Assembly: GCA_963801855.1 (NCBI GenBank)
Contig: CAWDGK010000001.1
Span: 259,075-323,074, forward strand
Length of the DNA: 64,000 nt
Reading direction: 5' to 3'
Source of the DNA: JACDAN01 sp963801855
GTDB lineage: Bacteria > Actinomycetota > Thermoleophilia > Gaiellales > Gaiellaceae
Position 1 is the stretch's first letter; every line of letters begins with the position of its first letter. Shown here one piece after another: positions 7,102 to 15,926 of the stretch. A model generated the notes under the pieces. It was not told the DNA's origin and did no database searches. It worked only from the letters and a program-made list of their open reading frames with translations. The position numbers were made by a program, and so were the translations under genes.

Positions 7102-8058
7102 TTAGGCGTCGAGCGCTTGCTCGAGGTCGGCCCAGATCTCGTCGACGGCTTCGAGCCCGACGCTCAGGCGGACGAGGTTCTCCGGCACTCGGTCGCCTTC
7201 CCAGCGGGCGCGGGTCTCGAGAACCGAACGGGTGCCGCCCAGGCTCGTCGCGTTCTTGATCGTGCGCACTCCGGTCTCGAAGCGTAGAGCGCCCTCGGCG
7301 CCGCCCGCGACGTCGAACGACATCAGCCCGCCGAAGCCCGGGTAGCGGACGCGCTCGACTCCCGGATGGGCCTCGAGCCGCCGTGCCACCTCCGTCGCGT
7401 TCGCCGTGTGCCGCTCCATGCGAACCTCGAGTGTCTCGAGGCTTCGCCCGAGTAACCAGCAAGGGTCGGGGGCCGCCACGATGCCGGAGCGTCCGCGGAA
7501 CTCCTTGAGCCGCTCGTAGTCGTCCTCCGACCGGCAGACGACAGCGCCGAGGAGCACGTCGCCGTGGCCGCCCAGGAACTTCGTCGCACTGTGCAACGCG
7601 AAGTCCGCGCCATGCTCGAGCGGCCGTAGGTAGACCGGGGTGGAGGCCGTGGAATCGACCACGAGCGGAGCGGCGTGGGCGGCTGCCGCATCCAGGTCGG
7701 GCAGCGTCAGGAGCGGGTTCGACGGCGACTCGACCCAGACGAGGTCGGCGCCCTCCGGCGGCGGACCGGTCTGGTCGAAATCGACCGTGCGGAGCCCCCA
7801 GCGCTCGAGCTCTCGCATCAGCGTCGGCGTCCCGTAGTACGCGTCCTTGGCGACCGCGACCGTCTTGTCCGGCTCGAGGAAGGTCAGGAGCAGTGCGGTG
7901 GACGCCCCCATCCCGGACGGAAACAGCAGCGCGTGGCCGCCCTCGAGCTCGCCCAGCCGCCGCTCGGCCTCCTCGCCCGCTGGGTGCGAGTACCGCTGGT
8001 AGTGAAACTCGCCCGGCTTCCCGTCTTCGTACGGCCAGATCGTGGAGCGGTCGAGCAT
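7102..8058 (-). CDS. Cystathionine gamma-synthase/lyase-family PLP enzyme
   Basis: Type I PLP enzyme of the transsulfuration family. The pyridoxal lysine lies in HSATKFLGGHGDVLLGA. FPSGMGAST is the cofactor-phosphate region, and VWVESPSNPLL with VVDSTASTPV supplies the aspartate that contacts the PLP ring nitrogen. At 318 residues it is shorter than usual (about 380), mostly at the N-terminus. I placed the start at the ATG 8058; upstream in-frame codons would run into the carboxylase gene. It could be a synthase, gamma-lyase or beta-lyase; residues to decide are not evident. It may supply methionine or cysteine. Confidence 0.82.
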   Translation of the reverse strand: MLDRSTIWPYEDGKPGEFHYQRYSHPAGEEAERRLGELEGGHALLFPSGMGASTALLLTFLEPDKTVAVAKDAYYGTPTLMRELERWGLRTVDFDQTGPPPEGADLVWVESPSNPLLTLPDLDAAAAHAAPLVVDSTASTPVYLRPLEHGADFALHSATKFLGGHGDVLLGAVVCRSEDDYERLKEFRGRSGIVAAPDPCWLLGRSLETLEVRMERHTANATEVARRLEAHPGVERVRYPGFGGLMSFDVAGGAEGALRFETGVRTIKNATSLGGTRSVLETRARWEGDRVPENLVRLSVGLEAVDEIWADLEQALDA

Positions 8059-8085
8059 GGGCCCGATGCTAGTTAGGCTCCGCCG

Positions 8086-9660
8086 GTGGCGGCGACCGAC
8101 GACCGAACCGACTCGACGCAGGGGAAGCTCGACCGGCTGAACGAGCTTCGCGACGAAGCACTCCACCCTGCGACCGAGAAGGCGGTCGAGAAGCACAAGG
8201 CTCAGGGCAAGCTCCTTGCACACGAGCGGATCGAGAAACTGCTCGACCCCGGATCGTTCGTCGAGCTCGACCGCTTCGTGCGCCACCGGAACCCGTACTT
8301 CGGGATGATGGAGCGGCGGCCGTGGGGCGACGCGGTCGTCACGGGCTACGGAACGATCTTCGGCCGCAAGGTCTTCGTTTTCTCGCAGGACTTCACGATC
8401 TTCGGCGGCAGCCTCTCCGAGGCGTTCGCGGAGAAGATCTGCAAGGTGATGGACCTCGCCGTGAAGTTCGGCTGCCCGGTGATCGGAATCAACGACTCGG
8501 GCGGCGCGAGGATCCAGGAGGGCGTCGTGTCGCTCGCGGGCTACGCCGAGATCTTCTGGCGCAACGTGCAGGCCTCAGGCGTGGTTCCACAGATCAGCCT
8601 CGTGATGGGCCCGACCGCCGGCGGCGCCGTCTACTCGCCCGCGATGACGGACTTCATCTTCATGGTCGAGGACAGCTCGTACATGTTCATCACCGGGCCC
8701 GACGTCGTGAAGACCGTGACCGGCGAGGAGGTCACGTTCGAGGAGCTCGGTGGAGCCGCCACCCACGCGTCGAAGTCGGGCGTCGCCCACTTCACGGCCG
8801 TGGACGAGGAGAGCCTGCTCGAGGACGCGCGCTACCTCCTCTCGTACCTGCCCCAGAACAACGTGGATCCCCCGCCGTACTTCCCGCCGACAGACGCGGT
8901 GGAGAGGGAGGACCCGGACCTCGACTCGATCATCCCGAACGAGCCGACGAAGCCGTACGACATGAAGGAGATCGTCAAGCGGGTCGTCGACGACGGGGAG
9001 TTCTTCGAAGTGCACGAGCGCTTCGCCGCGAACATCGTCTGCGGGTACGCGCGACTCGGAGGGCATCCGGTGGGCATCGTCGGCAACCAGCCACACTCGA
9101 TCGCCGGTGTCCTCGACATCGACTCCTCCGTCAAGGCGGCGCGCTTCGTGCGCACCTGCGACGCGTTCAACATCCCGCTCGTCACGTTCGTCGACGTTCC
9201 GGGCTTCCTGCCGGGGACCGATCAGGAATGGCGCGGGATCATCCGGCACGGCGCGAAGCTCCTCTACGCCTACTGCGAGGCGACGGTCCCGAAGCTGACG
9301 GTGATCACGCGAAAGGCGTACGGGGGTGCCTACGACGTCATGAGCTCGAAGCACATCCGGGCGGACTTCAACTTCGCCTGGCCGACCGCGGAGGTCGCCG
9401 TGATGGGGCCGGAGGGTGCCGTCAACATCGTCTTCCGCAAGGAGCTCGAGGAGTCGGACGATCCGGACGCGAGGCGCGAGGAGCTGATCGCGGACTACCG
9501 CGAGCAGTTCGCGAACCCCTACGTTGCCGCGGAGCGAGGGTATGTGGACGACGTCATCGAGCCGCGGCGGACCCGGCCCGTGCTCATCGATGCGCTTCAG
9601 GCTTCGCTGACCAAGCGCGAGCCGCGCCCGCGCCGCAAGCACGGCAACATCCCGCTCTAG
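8086..9660 (+). CDS. Acyl-CoA carboxylase beta (carboxyltransferase) subunit
   Basis: Transfers carboxyl from biotin to an acyl-CoA (propionyl- or acetyl-CoA). The 524-residue protein has the two crotonase-like halves of this family: GINDSGGARIQEGV and GPTAGGAVYSPAMTDF in the N-half (acyl-CoA site), FVDVPGFLPGTDQEW and KAYGGAYDVMSSKH in the C-half (biotin site). It starts at GTG 8086, with the divergent PLP-enzyme gene starting 27 bases away. The alpha subunit partner is at 14148-15926, so the two are not contiguous. Substrate choice cannot be set from sequence alone. Confidence 0.93.
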   Translation: MAATDDRTDSTQGKLDRLNELRDEALHPATEKAVEKHKAQGKLLAHERIEKLLDPGSFVELDRFVRHRNPYFGMMERRPWGDAVVTGYGTIFGRKVFVFSQDFTIFGGSLSEAFAEKICKVMDLAVKFGCPVIGINDSGGARIQEGVVSLAGYAEIFWRNVQASGVVPQISLVMGPTAGGAVYSPAMTDFIFMVEDSSYMFITGPDVVKTVTGEEVTFEELGGAATHASKSGVAHFTAVDEESLLEDARYLLSYLPQNNVDPPPYFPPTDAVEREDPDLDSIIPNEPTKPYDMKEIVKRVVDDGEFFEVHERFAANIVCGYARLGGHPVGIVGNQPHSIAGVLDIDSSVKAARFVRTCDAFNIPLVTFVDVPGFLPGTDQEWRGIIRHGAKLLYAYCEATVPKLTVITRKAYGGAYDVMSSKHIRADFNFAWPTAEVAVMGPEGAVNIVFRKELEESDDPDARREELIADYREQFANPYVAAERGYVDDVIEPRRTRPVLIDALQASLTKREPRPRRKHGNIPL

Positions 9661-9679
9661 CCGGAGGGCCGACGCTCTC

Positions 9680-10014
9680 CTAGGAGGAGGGCTGCGTCGC
9701 CGCTGCGAGGTCGGCCGGCGCTCCGGGCCGCTTCCTGACGATCTGCCACCCGGCGCCGGTGAGGACGACCTCCTCGACGTCGCTCGGACCACATGCCCGG
9801 GTGACACGACGAACCGATCCGGCTCGGAGCGGAGATCCTCGTACTGGGCAGTGTCCATCGCGATGCGCTGGAGGCATGCAGGGTCCGCGCACTCGCAGAC
9901 GAGCTCCACTCGCTGCGTGATCTGTCCGAAGGCTTCGTTGACGTCGCGCAGGCGCTCGTTGACCTCCCGGAAGACCGCCTCGTTCAGACCGATTCGGCGC
10001 TCGCGTTCGTCCAT
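9680..10014 (-). CDS. Cys-motif small protein, paralogue B (one frameshift)
   Basis: Unrecognised family. The start ATG overlaps the stop of paralogue A (TGATG). The N-terminal half (MDERERRIGLNEAVFREVNE, then LVCECADPACLQRI and SEPDRFVVSPGHV) aligns with paralogue A. The frame breaks near 9780-9790, where one base seems missing. It resumes as DVEEVVLTGAGWQIVRKRPG and ends at 9680. The CEC-x4-C motif could bind a metal. Predicted about 110 residues, soluble, helical N-terminus. Function unknown. Confidence 0.65.
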
Positions 10015-10358
10015 CAGTCCGCTCTGGGATCCAGCTCCTCCGCTACCTCTGCCGCTCTCCCGACCTTCTCGACGATGTCGTAACCGTCGCGATGCTCCAC
10101 GACCCTCGCCCAACCTTGTCCGGCCACGACATGGCCGGGGGCATTGATGAACAGCGTCGGGTCCGAACGAACGGATTCGTAGTCCGCGAAGCCCAGGCGC
10201 ACGAGTTCCGTGCAACCTGGCTCGGCGCATTCGCAGATGAAGGGGACAGGCTCGTCGACTGCGTGCTCTTGTGCTGCCGCGACGATGCTCTCGTTGGCCT
10301 CGCGGAAGATCGCGTCGTTCCGGCCGACACGCTCGGCGATGGTCTCGGTCTGGCTCAC
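10014..10358 (-). CDS. Cys-motif small protein, paralogue A
   Basis: A 114-residue protein of unknown function. A helical N-terminus (AERVGRNDAIFREANESI) leads to FICECAEPGCTELVRL, with three Cys in a possible metal site. Next come a YESVRSDPTLFINAPGHVVAG segment and a charged tail. The gene immediately downstream is a diverged copy with the same layout, so this is a tandem duplication, probably co-transcribed. The shared core is the Cys motif plus the 'P..F.v.PGHV' block. Confidence 0.75.
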   Translation of the reverse strand: MSQTETIAERVGRNDAIFREANESIVAAAQEHAVDEPVPFICECAEPGCTELVRLGFADYESVRSDPTLFINAPGHVVAGQGWARVVEHRDGYDIVEKVGRAAEVAEELDPRAD

Positions 10359-10393
10359 AGGACGCGCATTCCCGGCGCGGGCCGGCCGCTAAC

Positions 10394-12190
10394 CTAACGC
10401 GCGGCCGCGGCCGTCGCGGGAGCCCGCTCCACGAGCTCGCGTGCGAACGCCTCGACGATGATCGGGTCGAACTGGGTCCCGGCGCAGCGGTCGAGCTCCG
10501 CCACGGCGTCGCGGGGGCTGAGGCGGCCGCGGTACGCGCGGTCGGAGGTCATGGCGTCGTATGCGTCAGCGACGAAGATGATCCTGGCGCCCAGCGGGAT
10601 CTCGTCGCCTCGAAGCCGGTTCGGATAGCCGCTTCCGTCCCAGCGCTCGTGGTGGTGGAGGACCCATTCGGCGACCGGATCGACGCCGAGACTCTCGAGC
10701 ATCCGGTGGGCGATCTGCGGGTGCCGCTCGAGGACGAGGCGCTCGGGCGCGGTGAGCGGGCCCGGCTTGCGGAGGATCTCCTCGGGGATCGCGAGCTTTC
10801 CCAGGTCGTGAAGGCTTCCCGCGAGGCGAGCAAGCTCGACCTGTTCCTGGTCGAGCCCGAGCAGCTGCGCGATCCACGCGCCGAGCTCGGCGACGCGCGT
10901 GGAGTGGCTGCCGGTGTAGGTGTCCCGCGCGTCGACCGCCTTGGCGAGGCTGGCGGCGGCCCGGAAGCGCGCCGCCCGGTCGGGGCCGTGCGCGAGCCGG
11001 CGGAGCTCGGCGAGCTCGACGACGTCGGGCCGGTACACGTGCACGCGGTTCTTTCCGTGCTCCTTGGCCCAGTAGAGGGCGCTGTCGGCGAGCCGGATCA
11101 GCTCGTCGCGGTCGAAGGCCTGGCGAGGGAAACCGGCGATTCCGGCGCTTGCCGTCACCGTGCCGACCTCGTCGATCACGACGCCCGAGATCCGCTCCAG
11201 CACGGAGGACGCGGCGGAAAGAGCCTCCTCCGCGGAGACCCCGGGGAGCAGGAGCGCGAACTCGTCGCCGCCGAGCCGGAACGCCTCGCCGTTCTGGCGG
11301 AGCCGGCTACCCACCTGGGCGAGGACACGGTCCCCGGCGGGGTGGCCGTAGAGGTCGTTGATCCTCTTGAAATCGTCGATGTCGATCATGCAGAGGGTGA
11401 AGGGCTCGCCGTCGGCCTCGGCCTGGAGGAGCTCCCGCTGAACCCGCTCCTGGAAGCTGCGATGGTTCCCCAGGCCCGTGAGCGGGTCGGTGAGCGCGAG
11501 GCGCATTGCCCGGAGAGCCTGATACGACGAGCGCTGGTAGAGAGAGATTGCGAGCAGCGGGCCGACGAGCGCGGCCGAGAGCACGGGCGAGCGCTGCCAC
11601 AGCACGACGAGCATCAGTGCCGCCGAGGCCATGAGCGCGAACGGGATCGCAGTGGCGCGAGCCGACGAGACCACGAGATCGGCGAAGGGTCGGCGCGCCA
11701 TGCCGGCGACGGCGCCCGAGACCAACACCAGGTTCACCGCGTACTGGACGGTCGCGGAGATCGCCACCTGGGCCACGATGGCTTCGGTAGTCGAGCCGCC
11801 GACGAAGGAGACGAGGATCGAGGCAGCCCCGGCGGCGATCGCGAACACCGAGGCGTTGTAGGCGACGCGTTCGAGCGGCCGGTGCTCGAGCAGCTGGACG
11901 ATGGCAGGCGCCGTCATTGCGATCAGCACGCCGGCCTCCCAGCCGAAGAGGACGACCCCACTCGTCCCGAAGACGAAAGAGAGGGTGACGCCTCCGCTCT
12001 CGGCGCCCTCGATCGGTACCGGCGAGCGGCTGGCAAGCGTGGAGGCGACCAGCAGGGCGACCGGGCCGGCGATCAGGCCCAGGTCGAGAGGCTGCGAGGC
12101 GAAGGACACGATGGCGGCGAGCCCCACACAGAGGCCCACGAACCACACCGGTCCTACGAGCAGCAGGACGCGCGGCGGCAGACGTCGCAT
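10394..12190 (-). CDS. Membrane-bound GGDEF and HD-GYP cyclic-di-GMP protein
   Basis: A 598-residue integral membrane signalling protein. Residues about 1-225 form six to eight membrane segments resembling a sensor domain. A GGDEF domain follows (DPLTGLGNHRSF, MIDIDDFKRINDLYGH and the intact active site RLGGDEF), then an HD-GYP domain (AGSLHDLGKLAIP and HHHERWDGSGYPNRL). GGDEF makes c-di-GMP and HD-GYP degrades it; both motif sets look complete, so this may be bifunctional or switch between activities. The transcript probably includes the small NWNW peptide gene just upstream (10-base gap). Confidence 0.93.
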   Translation of the reverse strand: MRRLPPRVLLLVGPVWFVGLCVGLAAIVSFASQPLDLGLIAGPVALLVASTLASRSPVPIEGAESGGVTLSFVFGTSGVVLFGWEAGVLIAMTAPAIVQLLEHRPLERVAYNASVFAIAAGAASILVSFVGGSTTEAIVAQVAISATVQYAVNLVLVSGAVAGMARRPFADLVVSSARATAIPFALMASAALMLVVLWQRSPVLSAALVGPLLAISLYQRSSYQALRAMRLALTDPLTGLGNHRSFQERVQRELLQAEADGEPFTLCMIDIDDFKRINDLYGHPAGDRVLAQVGSRLRQNGEAFRLGGDEFALLLPGVSAEEALSAASSVLERISGVVIDEVGTVTASAGIAGFPRQAFDRDELIRLADSALYWAKEHGKNRVHVYRPDVVELAELRRLAHGPDRAARFRAAASLAKAVDARDTYTGSHSTRVAELGAWIAQLLGLDQEQVELARLAGSLHDLGKLAIPEEILRKPGPLTAPERLVLERHPQIAHRMLESLGVDPVAEWVLHHHERWDGSGYPNRLRGDEIPLGARIIFVADAYDAMTSDRAYRGRLSPRDAVAELDRCAGTQFDPIIVEAFARELVERAPATAAAAR

Positions 12191-12200
12191 GCTGCCGCCG

Positions 12201-12296
12201 CTACCAGTTCCAGTTGTTCGCGCTGGTGAAGAATCCGTCCGCCGCAGTGACGAATACGACCAGCAAGGTCAGCAGGCGCGCTTTCCACTCGAGCAT
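12201..12296 (-). CDS. Small hydrophobic peptide ending in NWNW (31 aa)
   Basis: ATG at 12296 preceded by an AAGGGGAG ribosome-binding site opens a 31-residue frame with one hydrophobic stretch (ARLLTLLVVFVTAADGFF) and a distinctive end, SANNWNW. It lies 10 bases before the GGDEF/HD-GYP gene and 96 bases after the NlpC gene on the same strand. It looks like a signal-peptide-like or single-span peptide. No family recognised; the ribosome-binding site, the spacing and the clean aromatic end argue that it is real. Confidence 0.5.
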   Translation of the reverse strand: MLEWKARLLTLLVVFVTAADGFFTSANNWNW

Positions 12297-12392
12297 CCAG
12301 CTCCCCTTTCGCATTCGAAGAGGCTCGATTCTCCCGCGCCCCGGGAGGCCTTCCATCACCCGTTCGGGTTATTCGCTTTTTCCGGGTTTCGA

Positions 12393-13406
12393 CTAGGCAA
12401 GCCCGGCTTCGGCGAGCGGGCGACGGCCCCAGGCGAAGCGCTCCGCGTACCAGCCGTCGACCTCTGCGAGCGCTACGCCATACCGCGAGGAATGGATCAT
12501 CCAGCCGTTCCCCGCGTAGATCCCGGTGTGGTCGACGGAGGGAGCTTTGGCCTTCCGGCCGCCGCGGCCGAAGAACATGAGGTCGCCCGGCTGGAGCGCC
12601 GCGAAGGCGATCCGCCGCCCCTTGGGGGCCTCGGCCGCCATCTGTGCCGCCGTGCGCCCGCGAAGTGTCGCGTTGAGGCGCTCGCCGCCGGCGTACGGCT
12701 CGAGCTTGAAGACGCGCCAGAGGAAGCCGGAGCAGTCGAAGCCGCCGCGCGAGCGGACGCCGAAGAGCGACTGCTCGCCGGAGCTCATTCCGCCCCACAC
12801 GTAGGGATAGCCGATGAGGTTGAACGCCGTCTGGAGGACCTTGCGCTGCCAGGGGGTGTAGGCCGGCAGCTCGAACTCGGCTGCGGATTCCTCCACCCTC
12901 TCCGTCTCCCAGCCGGAGAAGCGGAGGATCTGGGCCGCCGAAAATGCCGCCTCCGCGCGAGTGGCGATGTCGTCCGGCCGGAGCTCGAGGGCGTCGAACG
13001 GAGCCTCGTGGTTCTTGCGCAGGCCGATCAGCCTTGCCACCACCTCGCTTCCGAACCTCGCCGGCGGCTTGACGCCCGTAGCGCGCGCGCCGAGGTAAAA
13101 ACGTCGCGCGTCGTCGGAGAGATCGAGACCCCGGACGAGTGCCTGGTCGAGCTCGGCGACGGTTGCGTGGGCCGACGGGCTTCCGGGCTCCGGCGCCGGG
13201 TTCTCGGTGAGCTCGGTCACGAGATCGGCGAGCGAGCGTTTCGTGAGCGGCGCGTCGGCGCGGAAGCCTGCCGCGTTTCCGCCCATCAGGCCCTGGGCGG
13301 TGACGAGCTTGATCTCGCCGTGCGCCCACGAGCGCTTGGCCGCGAGTGCGGCGGGGGCTCCCAGAATCAGGCACGCGCAGGCAGTGACCGCAACGACTCG
13401 ACGCAC
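12393..13406 (-). CDS. Secreted NlpC/P60 peptidoglycan endopeptidase with SLH-like N-terminus
   Basis: A 337-residue exported cell-wall hydrolase. A signal peptide (about 1-22, ending ALAAK) is followed by an SLH-like repeat (WAHGEIKLVTAQGLMGG, then LTKRSLADLVTEL), which could anchor it to the wall. The NlpC/P60 domain comes last, with nucleophile Cys in GGFDCSGFLW, PGDLMFFG and catalytic His in VDHTGIYAG. NlpC/P60 enzymes cut peptide stems of peptidoglycan. The 96 bases downstream (12297-12392) hold small GC hairpins (for example ACCCGAACGGGT) and AT-rich tracts, possibly a partial terminator. Confidence 0.9.
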   Translation of the reverse strand: MRRVVAVTACACLILGAPAALAAKRSWAHGEIKLVTAQGLMGGNAAGFRADAPLTKRSLADLVTELTENPAPEPGSPSAHATVAELDQALVRGLDLSDDARRFYLGARATGVKPPARFGSEVVARLIGLRKNHEAPFDALELRPDDIATRAEAAFSAAQILRFSGWETERVEESAAEFELPAYTPWQRKVLQTAFNLIGYPYVWGGMSSGEQSLFGVRSRGGFDCSGFLWRVFKLEPYAGGERLNATLRGRTAAQMAAEAPKGRRIAFAALQPGDLMFFGRGGRKAKAPSVDHTGIYAGNGWMIHSSRYGVALAEVDGWYAERFAWGRRPLAEAGLA

Positions 13407-13452
13407 AAAGAGCCATATCGACGCGCCGGCGCCGAGCCTTTAGGCTCCAGGA

Positions 13453-13653
13453 GTGACCTGGAGCGTCCAGCCGGAGCCGGGCGACGAGGCAGAGCGCGAG
13501 GCGCTCCTGTCGGCGATCGAGCGGGTGCTCGCGGAGGAGGATCGCGGCGCGGCGGGCTACGTGAGCCCGTGGTGGCGCTCGGGTTTCCGAGACCTAGGCT
13601 GGGGCCCGGCTTCTGAGCAGTCGGGGCGCGAGCCGGGCGTAGTCGAGCCCTGA
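13453..13653 (+). CDS. Small acidic protein (66 aa), unknown
   Basis: A GTG-started frame whose N-terminal 45 residues look coding: WSVQPEPGDEAEREALLSAI, a charged helix RVLAEEDRG, then AAGYVSPWWRSG. The last 60 bases overlap the end of pgsA on the other strand, and the tail (after about residue 47) is low-complexity, so the true stop may be earlier. Its size and placement near acyl-CoA carboxylase genes recall carboxylase epsilon subunits, but I see no decisive motif. Confidence 0.45.
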   Translation: MTWSVQPEPGDEAEREALLSAIERVLAEEDRGAAGYVSPWWRSGFRDLGWGPASEQSGREPGVVEP

Positions 13654-14136
13654 CACCCAGGTCACGACGAGCGCGACGAGCAGCGACCACCATGCAATCG
13701 ACTCGTCGATTGCTCCGCCCGCGGCGAACCCGCCCAGGATCGCCGCGACCGACTGGGTGCCGGTCTTCAGCTTTCCGAGATCCCGTGCCCCGAGGACCAC
13801 GCCTCGCTCGAGTGCGGCGAGCCGGAGGCCGGAAACAAGAAACTCGCGCGCCACGATCGCAGCCACCGCCCAGGCCGCGAAGACCCCCTGGTCGAGCAGG
13901 ACGATCAGGACGGACAGCACGAGAATCTTGTCCGCCACGGGGTCGAGCAGCGACCCCATCGCGGTCGAGCTTCCGCTTCGGCGGGCGAGCCAGCCGTCGA
14001 CCCAGTCGGTGGCCATTGCGACGGCAAAGACGGCCGTCGCCCAGTACTCGTGCCCGGAGAAATCGATTGCGAAGAGGGCGACGATGACCGGAGCAGCGGC
14101 CATTCGAGCGACCGTCAGCTGATCGGCTGCGCCCAT
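13594..14136 (-). CDS. pgsA: CDP-diacylglycerol-glycerol-3-phosphate 3-phosphatidyltransferase (CDP-alcohol phosphotransferase)
   Basis: Membrane enzyme making phosphatidylglycerol-phosphate. The 180-residue protein carries the full CDP-alcohol phosphotransferase signature D-x2-DG-x2-AR-x8-G-x3-D-x3-D (DWVDGWLARR through MGSLLDPVADK), flanked by about five to six hydrophobic segments. I used the ATG at 14136 (MGAADQLTVARM). An upstream extension to 14244 would run through the divergent carboxylase gene. Only 11 bases separate it from that gene's ATG. It could instead use a different alcohol acceptor. Confidence 0.88.
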   Translation of the reverse strand: MGAADQLTVARMAAAPVIVALFAIDFSGHEYWATAVFAVAMATDWVDGWLARRSGSSTAMGSLLDPVADKILVLSVLIVLLDQGVFAAWAVAAIVAREFLVSGLRLAALERGVVLGARDLGKLKTGTQSVAAILGGFAAGGAIDESIAWWSLLVALVVTWVSGLDYARLAPRLLRSRAPA

Positions 14137-14147
14137 ACCGACACAAT

Positions 14148-15926
14148 ATGCCGGTCGTGACAGGCTTCTCGAAGGTGCTCGTCGCCAACCGTGGCGAGAT
14201 CGCGATCCGAATCTTCCGCACTCTGCGGGAGCTCGGGATCGCACCTGTTGCCGTCTACTCCGAGGCTGACAGGGCCTCGCTCCACGTTCGAGCGGCGGAC
14301 GAGGCGTACCTGCTCGGTCCCGGGCCGCCGGGCGAGAGCTACCTCGCGCAGGACAAAGTCATCGACGCCGCACGGCGGGCCGGCGCGCAAGCCGTCCACC
14401 CGGGTTACGGCTTCCTCGCCGAGAACGCGACGTTTGCCCGTGCCGTCGAAGCAGCCGGCCTCGTCTGGATCGGCCCACCGCCCGAAGCGATCGAGATCAT
14501 GGGCTCGAAGGTTGCGGCCAGGGAGCGGATGCAGGCTGCCGGCGTCCCGATCGTGCCCGGGACGACCGAGCCGGTCTCCTCCGCGGACGAGGTTCGGGCT
14601 CTCGGCGACGAGCTCGGATGGCCGATTGCGATCAAGGCCTCCGCGGGTGGGGGCGGCAAGGGCCTGAAGGTCGTCGCATCGTCCGACGAGGTCGAGCGGG
14701 CCTTCGAGTCGGCGCGCAGGGAGGGAGAGGCCTACTTCTCCGATCCGGCCGTCTACGTCGAGCGCTACGTCGAGGATCCTCGCCACGTGGAGGTGCAGGT
14801 CCTCGCCGATTCGCACGGGAGCGTGATCCACCTCGGTGAGCGCGACTGCACGATCCAGCGCCGTCACCAGAAGCTCGTGGAGGAGACCCCGTCGCCCGCC
14901 GTGACGGACGAGCTTCGCGAGCGGATCGGCCAGATCGCGGTCGACGCGGCACGGGCAGTCGGGTACCGCTCCGCCGGGACGATCGAGGGGCTCCTCTCGC
15001 AGGAAGGGGAGTACTTCTTCCTCGAGATGAACACCCGGATTCAGGTCGAGCACACGGTCACCGAGCTCGTCACGGGGCTCGATCTCATCCGCGAGCAGGT
15101 GCTGATCGCGGCTGGGGAGCCGCTATGGCTGCGCCAGGAGGACGTGCGGCTGAACGGGCACGCAATCGAGTGCCGCATCAACGCCGAGGATCCGTCCAAC
15201 GGCTTCTTGCCCGCGCCAGGGCGGATCACGGGCTACCGCGAGCCTGCGGGCCCGGGTGTGCGAGTCGACTCGGGCGTGGAGGCCGGCAGCGAGGTCGTCG
15301 GCCTGTACGACCCGCTCGTCGCCAAGCTCTGCGTGCACGGGGTCGACCGGGAGCATGCCCGCCGGCGCATGCTGCGCGCGCTGGACGAGTACCGGATCGA
15401 GGGCACAACGACGCTGCTCGGCTTCCACCGCGCGCTGCTCGAGCACCCGTGCTTCGTCGAGGGCGGGACCTGCCACGGAATCGTGGAGTCGGAGGAGCTT
15501 GCGAAGCGAGCAGATGAGTTGTCTCATCGGACAACGAGCCTAGCCGGTGGCTCGGACGGCACCGCGGGCACACGCGAGCGCGTCGTCGAAGCCGAGCTCG
15601 ACGGTCGCCGGTACGAGCTCAAGCTGCATGTTCCGGAAGCACCGCACGCAGAGCTCGTGAGGCGTCGCCGTGAGCGAACCGCCGCGAGGGGCCAGCACGG
15701 CGAGGCGCGCAACGCTGTCGTCAGCCCGATGCAGGGCACAGTGCTGGCAGTGGAGGTTGCGGACGGAGACGAGGTGCAGGCCGGGCAGGTGCTCTGCGTC
15801 GTCGAGGCGATGAAGATGGAGAACGAGATCAAGGCGGAGCGCGGGGGTCGTGTGGCGGAGCTCTCGGTCGAGGCGGGCCAGGCGGTGAAGACCGGCGAGG
15901 TGATCTGCGTCGTCCACAGTGAATGA
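14148..15926 (+). CDS. Acyl-CoA carboxylase alpha subunit: biotin carboxylase fused to biotin carrier
   Basis: Carboxylates biotin with ATP and bicarbonate, then carries it to the beta subunit (8086-9660). The 592 residues run as biotin carboxylase (1-445: KVLVANRGEIAIRIFRTLRE, HPGYGFLAENA, ATP-grasp loop ASAGGGGKG, EMNTRIQVEH), a linker, and a C-terminal biotinyl domain with the acceptor Lys in EAMKMEN. This matches actinobacterial AccA/PccA. ATG 14148 or GTG 14157 (VTGFSKVLVANRGE) could be the start; the second gives the more typical N-terminus. Confidence 0.95.
   Translation: MPVVTGFSKVLVANRGEIAIRIFRTLRELGIAPVAVYSEADRASLHVRAADEAYLLGPGPPGESYLAQDKVIDAARRAGAQAVHPGYGFLAENATFARAVEAAGLVWIGPPPEAIEIMGSKVAARERMQAAGVPIVPGTTEPVSSADEVRALGDELGWPIAIKASAGGGGKGLKVVASSDEVERAFESARREGEAYFSDPAVYVERYVEDPRHVEVQVLADSHGSVIHLGERDCTIQRRHQKLVEETPSPAVTDELRERIGQIAVDAARAVGYRSAGTIEGLLSQEGEYFFLEMNTRIQVEHTVTELVTGLDLIREQVLIAAGEPLWLRQEDVRLNGHAIECRINAEDPSNGFLPAPGRITGYREPAGPGVRVDSGVEAGSEVVGLYDPLVAKLCVHGVDREHARRRMLRALDEYRIEGTTTLLGFHRALLEHPCFVEGGTCHGIVESEELAKRADELSHRTTSLAGGSDGTAGTRERVVEAELDGRRYELKLHVPEAPHAELVRRRRERTAARGQHGEARNAVVSPMQGTVLAVEVADGDEVQAGQVLCVVEAMKMENEIKAERGGRVAELSVEAGQAVKTGEVICVVHSE

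Noticed and set aside
10271..12229. Very long plus-strand open frame (over 650 codons) opposite the GGDEF/HD-GYP gene
   Set aside because: Its translation is low-complexity Arg/Gly/Asp-rich text that mirrors the GC-rich codons of the real gene. The minus strand shows intact GGDEF and HD-GYP motifs.
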